Positions 33,753 through 40,004 of a stretch of 40,004 nucleotides of DNA are shown here, piece after piece. This DNA comes from Akkermansiaceae bacterium UBA956. GTDB taxonomy: Bacteria; Verrucomicrobiota; Verrucomicrobiia; Verrucomicrobiales; Akkermansiaceae. The notes beneath the pieces were generated by a model, which saw only the letters and a list, made by a program, of their open reading frames with translations, was not told where the DNA came from and did no database searches. The stretch covers positions 1 through 40,004 of the forward strand of contig DBCO01000030.1 in assembly GCA_002293145.1 (NCBI GenBank), read 5' to 3'. The first letter of the stretch is position 1. Every line of letters begins with the position of its first letter. Made by a program: the position numbers and the translations under genes.

Positions 33753-34739
33753 ATGAGCAAATGGTGGCATCGTTGGTTTCGCACTCCTAAAGAGCTTCGT
33801 GCAATGGGGGTAGTAGGGATCAATATGCGCAATGCGCGCTTTTTGTTGCCAAACAATCCACGTAAGCTTTATCAGCGTGTTGATAACAAGCTTTGCACGA
33901 AAGCCCTAGCTGAGGAACGAGGGCTCGAAGTGCCGCAAACGTATTTGGTTCTTTCTTCGGCACACGATGTGAGCATCATGGAGAAGAAGCTTCAAGAGCA
34001 TGAGTCCTTTGTCATGAAGCCTGCGCGCGGCAGTGGCGGTAAAGGAGTTTTGGTCATCGATCATCGTGATGGAGATCATTACGTCAAGCCGAGTGGTAGC
34101 CGCCTCAGTAGTGCGGAGTTGCGGCATCATGCAGAAAATATTCTCGCTGGACTATTTAGTCTTGGTGGCAATCGCGACCACGCGCTTGTCGAATATCGTG
34201 TGACTCCCGCCAAGGTTCTTACCGATATTAGCTTTCAAGGTGCTCCTGATATTCGCATCGTCATGCTTCACGGTTATCCGGTAATGGCGATGTTACGCGC
34301 GGCGACGAAAGAGTCTGACGGCCGAGCGAATCTACACCAAGGAGCTATCGGTATCGGCATCGACCTCGCAACAGGCTTGACCGTGCGTGCCGTGCATCAT
34401 GGCCGGATCGTGACTCATCACCCCGATTTGAAATCTCCACTTGTCGGTGTGCAAATGCCGCAGTGGGAGAAGATTTTGGAAATTGCTGTGACTTGTCACG
34501 AGATGACCGAGCTTGGCTATCTAGGTGTGGATTTGATGATCGATGAAACCAAGGGGCCTTTGATGATTGAGGTCAATGCACGGCCCGGATTGGCGATTCA
34601 GATGGCCAATGGAGTGGGTTTGCACAATCGCCTCCAACCTGTGGTTGATCGTAAGAAATCGCACCCGAATGAGAGTAGTGTGGATCGCATCGCGTTTAGC
34701 CAGAAGTTCCTTGCGGCCCGCATGCCGCAAAAGATTTAA
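33753..34739 (+). CDS. RimK-like ATP-grasp ligase (alpha-L-glutamate ligase-like)
   Basis: 328 aa ATP-grasp enzyme expected to form an amide bond between an amino acid, likely acidic, and a peptide or other acceptor. Visible elements: NPRKLYQRVDNKLCTKALAE, the nucleotide-binding FVMKPARGSGGKGVLVI (Lys89), RANLHQGAIGIGID and the Mg-binding end MIEVNARPGL. The cytoplasmic ligase and the exported peptidase/transglutaminase partners imply a product that is made inside and handled in the envelope (inference). Third gene of the set. Confidence 0.88.
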   Translation: MSKWWHRWFRTPKELRAMGVVGINMRNARFLLPNNPRKLYQRVDNKLCTKALAEERGLEVPQTYLVLSSAHDVSIMEKKLQEHESFVMKPARGSGGKGVLVIDHRDGDHYVKPSGSRLSSAELRHHAENILAGLFSLGGNRDHALVEYRVTPAKVLTDISFQGAPDIRIVMLHGYPVMAMLRAATKESDGRANLHQGAIGIGIDLATGLTVRAVHHGRIVTHHPDLKSPLVGVQMPQWEKILEIAVTCHEMTELGYLGVDLMIDETKGPLMIEVNARPGLAIQMANGVGLHNRLQPVVDRKKSHPNESSVDRIAFSQKFLAARMPQKI

Positions 34740-34806
34740 TCGATTGGCGCAATTTCTTGTCATTTTCATTCATATTTTGGAGTTTTGATGTGCAATACTA
34801 GCGATG

Positions 34807-34862
34807 AACCCGAAATCCTAAGTTCAACCACGCCGCTCCGGGGGAACTTAAAATTTCGGGTT
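34807..34862. repeat. Dispersed inverted-repeat element, copy B
   Basis: Arms 34807-34825 and 34844-34862 (the latter GAACTTAAAATTTCGGGTT) are complementary at 17 of 19 positions, with an 18-nt GC-rich loop. Left half 34807-34831 matches 4866-4890 at 23 of 25 bases. No T-run of terminator length follows. Confidence 0.65.
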
Positions 34863-34984
34863 GATGCGTGCGGCACTTTGATAAAATGCCAGAGTGTAGA
34901 GCGTAGATGATCAGTAACTAGCGGATTCTTTGATTCGCTTCATTCGGATCTATCTCGATCTATCAGATTTATTCAATCTCACCC

Positions 34985-36475
34985 ATGCGCGCGATTCTAT
35001 TCTTACTCCTTGCCGCGGTCAGCACCATGGCTGCGGAACTACGACCCAACGTGTTGATTTTTCTTGTTGATGACATGGGGGTCATGGACAGTTCTGTACC
35101 ATTTCTATTGGGGGAGGATGGGCGTCCGAAAATGCATGCGCTCAATCAGGCCTATCGCACGCCGCAGCTCGAACGCTTGGCGAAAATGGGTACCCGCTTT
35201 GAGCAATTTTATGCCAATAGTGTGTGCTCGCCATCGCGTGTTTCACTGATGACGGGGCAAAGCTCCGCGCGTCATCACGTCACGCAATGGATTGATCCAG
35301 CTCGGAAAAATACAGGTGTCCGTGGACCGCAAAATTGGCGTTGGGAGGGAGTCACGAAGGATCTTCCGACTTTGCCGCGCATGCTTCAACAAGCGGGATA
35401 CCGCACCATTCATGTCGGCAAGGGTCACTTCGGACCAAAAGGCAAACCTGGTTCTGATCCCTCGACCACAGGCTTTGATGTCGCCATCGCAGGATCAGAA
35501 ATCGGCCAGCCTGCGAGTTATTATGGTAAGGACAACTACGGTATCGGTACGAGTAAAACCCACGCGGTGCCCCACCTCGAGGCCTATCATGGCAAAGATG
35601 TATTCCTTACTGAGGCCTGCACGCAGGAGATGAAACGGGAGATTTCAATGGCCGTCGAGGCGCGTAAACCATTCTTCGGCTACATGTCGTACTACGCACT
35701 GCACTCGCCCTTCATGAGCGATCCGCGGTATGCTCCGAATTATGCAGGAAGTGAAAAAAGTATGCAGTGGAAAAACTTCGGTAGTTTGGTTGAGGGCATG
35801 GATGCATCGGTCGGAGCCTTGCTAGATCATCTGGTAGCAATCGGTGTGGCGCAAGATACCTTGATTATTTTCCTTGGCGACAACGGCAGTGATGCACCTC
35901 TCGGTGCCGCGCATGGCTACTCCAGTTCCGCACCATTGCGAGGGAAGAAAGGCACTCACTTTGAGGGTGGCATGCGTGTGCCCTGTATCATCGCTTGGGC
36001 CCAGGAAAACAAGCAGGCAGCGGTGCAAAAAAAACTCCCCATCCAAGCAGGTGCGTGGTCGCGTGATATGGGGACGATTCTTGATGTAGTGCCGACCGTG
36101 TCGAACCTGTTAGGCCTTACGCCTAAGCAAACGCTTGATGGAGCGGATCTCGCGCCCGCATTGCGTGGCGAAAAGCGCGATCCAGAGCAGTCGTTTTTGA
36201 TGCACTTCCCGCATGAACATCGCAGCAGTTACTACACCGTTTATCGTCGTGGATCATGGAAATTGATCTACCAATATACCAAGCCCGCGGGGAAACGATG
36301 CCAGCTTTTTGACTTGGCGAAAGACCCTTATGAGACCACGGATCTGGCGGCACAAAAGCCGCAACAGCGTGACCGCATGCTCGCGGAAATGCGCAAAGAT
36401 CTTGTTGCTAAAGGTGCTCAGTATGTGCGGACTAGCAAAAATGATGCAGAAGAAATCTTGCCGATTCAGCCATAA
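34985..36475 (+). CDS. Secreted Cys-type sulfatase
   Basis: 496 aa with a signal peptide (1-17). Metal-binding Asp29-Asp30 lie in LVDDMG. The active site is Cys81 in CSPSRVSLMTG, the CxPSR motif whose Cys is converted to formylglycine. GKGHFG, YYALHSPF, FLGDNGSDAPLG and GTHFEGGMRVPCIIAW follow as expected for S1 sulfatases, and the C-terminus has a RGSWKLIYQY strand block. It removes sulfate from a polysaccharide or glycan; the substrate is unknown. The formylglycine-generating enzyme is not nearby. Intact, unlike the decayed relative at 21832-22265. Confidence 0.93.
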   Translation: MRAILFLLLAAVSTMAAELRPNVLIFLVDDMGVMDSSVPFLLGEDGRPKMHALNQAYRTPQLERLAKMGTRFEQFYANSVCSPSRVSLMTGQSSARHHVTQWIDPARKNTGVRGPQNWRWEGVTKDLPTLPRMLQQAGYRTIHVGKGHFGPKGKPGSDPSTTGFDVAIAGSEIGQPASYYGKDNYGIGTSKTHAVPHLEAYHGKDVFLTEACTQEMKREISMAVEARKPFFGYMSYYALHSPFMSDPRYAPNYAGSEKSMQWKNFGSLVEGMDASVGALLDHLVAIGVAQDTLIIFLGDNGSDAPLGAAHGYSSSAPLRGKKGTHFEGGMRVPCIIAWAQENKQAAVQKKLPIQAGAWSRDMGTILDVVPTVSNLLGLTPKQTLDGADLAPALRGEKRDPEQSFLMHFPHEHRSSYYTVYRRGSWKLIYQYTKPAGKRCQLFDLAKDPYETTDLAAQKPQQRDRMLAEMRKDLVAKGAQYVRTSKNDAEEILPIQP

Positions 36476-36701
36476 AGCCAACGTACGATTGAATAAAGCG
36501 TTCGCTTGTAAAATTACGGATCTTCCTTGGGAAATCAAGGATTTCATGGGGGGGTATTACCAGTAATTGCGATTCATTTTGGCTTTGTTGATTTTTTGGT
36601 AGAAACGTTTGTGTGAAAAATGTGTTGTCGTTACGAGCTTTGATTTTTTTTTTATGCGCTTGTTTGACACCTCGTGGAGCATTAGATGAACTCGCTCCGC
36701 C

Positions 36702-37529
36702 ATGACAGATTTGCGAGTAAAAGGTGATGTGACGAAAAGTCGTTTGTTGGATGCCACGGAGCATTGGATTTCTGAAAAAGGATTCGATGCGGTATCAGTG
36801 CGCGACATCACCGGATTAGCAAAAGCGAACGTAGCGGCTGTGAATTATCACTTCGGCAGTCGCGATGGATTGCTTGCTGCAGTGCTTGATCATCGCATGA
36901 AGCCGCTCATGGAAATGCGCGCCGCGAATCTTCATGGACTGCGTGATGACGATGGTGTACGTGAAATTTTGAAAGCATGGAGCAGCCCCTTGGTGTCGAT
37001 TTTTGCTAGTTCGGGCATGAGTGAATTGGCCTATTGCCGCGTTATGGGCCGCGCGATGGATGTTCTGGCGTTAAACATATTTACCGAGGTATCTGCCGCG
37101 AATCGATTGGTGGATGCGACCTTGTTGCATTGCATGGAGCAACGCTTGGCAGGCATGACGCAGAGCGAGATTTCTTGGCGCCTGCATTTTGCCACAGGCG
37201 CCATGATTCATCTCTTAGTGCACGGTGTGACCACACAAGCTGACTTCCGTTTGTCCACGGCAATGGAATTTTGGATCGATGCTACCGCACAATCATTCGC
37301 GGCAAACGAGGGTCTCGTCCAGCGTGCTCGTTCGTCAAAAAATCCTCTGGCTAGACGCAAGACTAAGCCTACTGCCCCAATACTCCAAATGGCTGAAGTC
37401 GTTTCCGCTGTGATGGGTGCGGATGAAATCGCGACGAATTTTATTCCAGTCACGACTGCTACCGAAAGTAAGCAAGATCAAGAAAAAGCTGAGCAGCAAT
37501 TAGGCTACGGTGAGCTGTTCTTGTTTTGA
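36702..37529 (+). CDS. TetR-family transcriptional regulator
   Basis: 275 aa. The N-terminal TetR helix-turn-helix is clear: SRLLDATEHWISEKGFDAVSVRDI, then NVAAVNYHFGSRDGLLAAVL. The C-terminal ligand domain resembles the variant found in many long TetR proteins (LVSIFASSGMSELAYCRVMGR) and is extended by a Pro/Lys/Thr-rich linker and an acidic tail. Targets are unknown. It faces the beta-helix gene tail to tail with 27 bp between them and no visible terminator. Confidence 0.9.
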   Translation: MTDLRVKGDVTKSRLLDATEHWISEKGFDAVSVRDITGLAKANVAAVNYHFGSRDGLLAAVLDHRMKPLMEMRAANLHGLRDDDGVREILKAWSSPLVSIFASSGMSELAYCRVMGRAMDVLALNIFTEVSAANRLVDATLLHCMEQRLAGMTQSEISWRLHFATGAMIHLLVHGVTTQADFRLSTAMEFWIDATAQSFAANEGLVQRARSSKNPLARRKTKPTAPILQMAEVVSAVMGADEIATNFIPVTTATESKQDQEKAEQQLGYGELFLF

Positions 37530-37556
37530 TTGGTGCGGTCAACTCACACAAAAGGC

Positions 37557-40004
37557 TCAATCACCGCTGCGTTGAAGCTTGATATTATCGATGAAATACG
37601 CCGCCTTGACGGTACCGATGCCGCTGAAGAGTAGGACGTATGCGCTATCCCACGAAGGCTTGCAGGGGATGTTTTTGAACTCGCTCTTGCTGCCATCAGC
37701 GCGGGTTATGGTCGCATGGTATCGAGCCGATCCGGTCGTAGCGATGATTCCCACGCGAATCCATTCTCCAGCCTTGAGATCGATGAGTTTTTGGCTGTTC
37801 TCATTGTTGGCAACGAGTGTTCCTTTTTGCCAACGCAGATAGGGACCCGCTGCAAACTCATCGGCTTTGTTGCGCATCTCGAAAAACCAGTCGGCATCGG
37901 GCTGAGCCATGATGTCGAAACTGATGTGAAAGGTGCCGGACTCTTGCCACTGCGGGTTGATCTCAAGCACCGGATCGAAGTTGTTTTTTAAGTCAGTTGC
38001 GTCTTGGACTTTGAGGCAGCGCACTGAGGCCACGCCGATTGGCGAGCCAAGTTCGTCAGTTACGCCGATGCTTTCGCCTTTGTTTTGTTTCGAGTATTTG
38101 GCATTGCGAATGCCGATGCTGCCCAGAGCGGCGCGTTCAAAGTTTTGATCAACTTGATAAGGTGGGGCTGGCCACGGTTTGGCATCAGCTTCCCACGTCG
38201 GGTAGTGGTGACCTTTCGCCGCGATTTGTTGCCAGTTAGGATCGGATTTGCGGACACCTGCTAGCGTCAGATCCCAGGGCTTGAAGCCGAGCTTTTCTGC
38301 TGGCGAGCCAGATTTAAGCCGAAAGTCGCGCTGCGCCATGTTCTCGAACAATGGATCGGAAAATTGACTTTCTTGATCGCGCCCTAGCGCACGCCACTCG
38401 TCCCAAGTGTAGCATGCTTGGCAAAGTTTGGCGGGCATCTTTGCATCAGTGGTCCAGTAGAGGTTGTTGCGAAATACCAAGCTGTCTGTGGGATCGCCGC
38501 GCTCGGTTTTTTCGAAATGTTTCCAGTTCCAATCGCCTCCATCGAGCAATTGCGATGTCGGTTCCCAGATCACGATGTTGTTGATGTAGCGAAATCGCAG
38601 TCGCGCTTCGTTCCGCGATGCTTGAATCTGCGCTGATTTTCCAAACGCAAAAATGTTATTGCGCACCGTATTAAAGTAGCCGTAGTGCTGGTGGAAGCCC
38701 GCGTTCCAGGTATCGTGCACGAGGTTGTTTTCCATCAAGGTATCAGCACTGCCCTCGTCATTGTAGAGCCCCCATCCGCCGTAGCGATGACTGGTGATGT
38801 GGTGAATGTGATTACCGCGGATGATCGTGCCTGGTGAGGTGCCCAGCCCGTAAAACCCTCCCATGTCACTCAGATAGGCCCAGCCGAGGTGATGGATGTG
38901 ATTGTTTTCAACTAAGGTCTCGCGCGATGCGGTGTCGCCATAACCCCAGTTCCAACCAGCGCTGACTCCGGTGTAATAAAAATCGCCAATGTCACAATGC
39001 GTGACCGCACAGCGTTGGGTGTGGGTAAACACGACGCCGCAAGCACTGGGATGCAAGCGCCCGCCGTGTTGAATGATGCAGTCATCGATGACGATGTGAT
39101 GGTTCACACGCGCATCCGTAGGGCGGGCCGTTTCCCCGACATAGACGCCACCGCCACCGAGATCGTGGAGGTGGCAATGTTTTACCGACGAATCCGCACA
39201 GCCATTTTTGAACCAGATGCCGTGCAGTCCGGTGTGGGCGATCTCACAGTTTTCAAAGTGAATGCCGCGACTGTCCTCGATCTCGATGCTGCCATCACTG
39301 GTCGTCGCCGCTTGACCATCGTGCAAGCCATCGTCAGGATAGAGATGTTGGCTATATTGAAATGAAATGCCTTCAAATCGCAGATCGCGCGCGCCTTTCA
39401 CAGTGATGAATTTTTCCAGCACGGGAGCAATGACTGTGGCCTTGGTCATGTCCTCGCCAGGCAGTGGGTAGTAGAGCAATTCGCCTTTTGTTTTATCGAG
39501 AAACCACTCACCCGGCGCATCAAGAGCGGCGCGGAAATTTTCCATCCAGAAGCGTTGATCGGGCTCGAACTCGACGAACGGATAACGCGAACGTCCTTTG
39601 ATTTGCACCGCAAGCGTCTCATCATGGAGTGCCTTGATGCGACACTGCCCCACGGCCCACGCATGGTTCACCGTCAGCAAAACATCATCTCGCTCTGCTT
39701 GCGGAAGCGCCTTGAGCACATCGAACTGCACCGCCGGAATGCTAAAGGCATGGAAGTTCATTTCTTTGGTGAGATCAGGGAAAACACCAGCTCCCACAGC
39801 CTCGGTGATGTGATAAAAACCTTTGTTCGGCGAGCGGGCTAGTGTGGCTCGACGACCATCGATCCAAAGTTGTTCAAATTCCCAAGCATTTTCCGGCAGT
39901 GTCGCTCTCCACAATCCGCGCTCGCTCTTGGTCCAGCCCGTGATCAATTTGCCCGCCGTGAATATTGCGTTCTTACCACTCCACGTCACCTGCGAATCCT
40001 CCGC
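37557..40004 (-). CDS. Right-handed beta-helix protein, possible GH141 glycosidase (N-terminus outside window)
   Basis: At least 815 aa; the frame is open to the window edge, so the start lies beyond 40004 (a GTG at 39989 is internal). QLWIDGRRATLARSPN is followed by a parallel beta-helix (about 200-480 of the visible part) with the series FENCEIAHTGLHGIWFKNG, HCHLHDLGGGGVYVGE, NNHIHHLGW and GNHIHHI. The combination resembles GH141 (fucosidase/xylanase) proteins, but I cannot confirm the catalytic residues. The final 200 residues form a jelly-roll-like domain (FHISFDIMAQPDADWFFEM). Probably secreted and active on a plant or algal polysaccharide. Confidence 0.82.
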   Translation of the reverse strand, partial: AEDSQVTWSGKNAIFTAGKLITGWTKSERGLWRATLPENAWEFEQLWIDGRRATLARSPNKGFYHITEAVGAGVFPDLTKEMNFHAFSIPAVQFDVLKALPQAERDDVLLTVNHAWAVGQCRIKALHDETLAVQIKGRSRYPFVEFEPDQRFWMENFRAALDAPGEWFLDKTKGELLYYPLPGEDMTKATVIAPVLEKFITVKGARDLRFEGISFQYSQHLYPDDGLHDGQAATTSDGSIEIEDSRGIHFENCEIAHTGLHGIWFKNGCADSSVKHCHLHDLGGGGVYVGETARPTDARVNHHIVIDDCIIQHGGRLHPSACGVVFTHTQRCAVTHCDIGDFYYTGVSAGWNWGYGDTASRETLVENNHIHHLGWAYLSDMGGFYGLGTSPGTIIRGNHIHHITSHRYGGWGLYNDEGSADTLMENNLVHDTWNAGFHQHYGYFNTVRNNIFAFGKSAQIQASRNEARLRFRYINNIVIWEPTSQLLDGGDWNWKHFEKTERGDPTDSLVFRNNLYWTTDAKMPAKLCQACYTWDEWRALGRDQESQFSDPLFENMAQRDFRLKSGSPAEKLGFKPWDLTLAGVRKSDPNWQQIAAKGHHYPTWEADAKPWPAPPYQVDQNFERAALGSIGIRNAKYSKQNKGESIGVTDELGSPIGVASVRCLKVQDATDLKNNFDPVLEINPQWQESGTFHISFDIMAQPDADWFFEMRNKADEFAAGPYLRWQKGTLVANNENSQKLIDLKAGEWIRVGIIATTGSARYHATITRADGSKSEFKNIPCKPSWDSAYVLLFSGIGTVKAAYFIDNIKLQRSGD

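Noticed and set aside
1..40004. tRNA, rRNA, CRISPR arrays, prophage or insertion sequences
   Set aside because: No tRNA T-arm pattern, rRNA segment, spaced direct-repeat array, integrase or transposase was seen. The five-unit repeat at 11030-11069 has no spacers and is not a CRISPR.

Overview
The window looks like a chromosomal segment of a Verrucomicrobiota bacterium, probably Verrucomicrobiales-like. The evidence is the combination of a six-gene alternative complex III (ACIII) operon, secreted DUF1080 protein, Cys-type sulfatase, SASA-type esterases, a right-handed beta-helix glycosidase-like protein, a GntR/LacI-type sugar regulator and leaders that mostly lack a Shine-Dalgarno. The taxon is inferred from gene content only; no rRNA or other marker is present.

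Layout. 1-932: non-coding, with degraded gene fragments and short repeats. 933-3957: DEAD-box RNA helicase, ruvC, lipB and a secreted DUF1080 protein. 3958-5446: about 1.5 kb without an intact gene, holding a broken surface-protein C-terminus, hairpins and dispersed repeats, and ending in a CRP-like palindrome. 5447-17717: ten co-directional respiratory genes: actABCDEF, a monoheme cytochrome c, a cbb3 subunit I (CcoN)-like protein, a CcoO-like cytochrome and a second monoheme cytochrome c, closed by a clear terminator. 17786-22265: a GntR/LacI regulator divergent from two SASA esterases and a decayed sulfatase. 22418-26083: SDR oxidoreductase, small membrane protein, lipid kinase, YdcF/SanA protein and HNH nuclease. 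26289-31434: an aa3-type cytochrome c oxidase operon in the order I-III-IV-small-small-II. 31506-34739: a retropepsin-like 'Zn protease', an inactive transglutaminase with a 7TM domain, and a RimK-like ATP-grasp ligase. 34985-40004: sulfatase, TetR regulator, and a beta-helix protein cut by the window edge.

How the genes work together. ACIII (quinol to cytochrome c) and the aa3 oxidase (cytochrome c to O2) form one electron-transfer chain, split into two operons 8.6 kb apart. The same 18-bp palindrome, TTGTGAAATTTTTCACAA, lies upstream of both, which suggests shared control by a Crp/Fnr-family protein.

The most unusual feature is the CcoN-like protein inside the ACIII operon. A gap-free alignment, made by eye, to the conserved CcoN helices shows that all CuB ligands, the active-site Tyr and both helix-X haem histidines are replaced. 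Only the helix-II His remains. It therefore looks like a non-catalytic 'pseudo-oxidase' subunit that has kept its CcoO-like partner and two cytochromes. The genuine oxidase in the second operon keeps every metal ligand, but its subunit III carries an insertion of about 335 residues between helices 3 and 4. I propose that both oddities belong to an ACIII-oxidase supercomplex architecture; this is inference.
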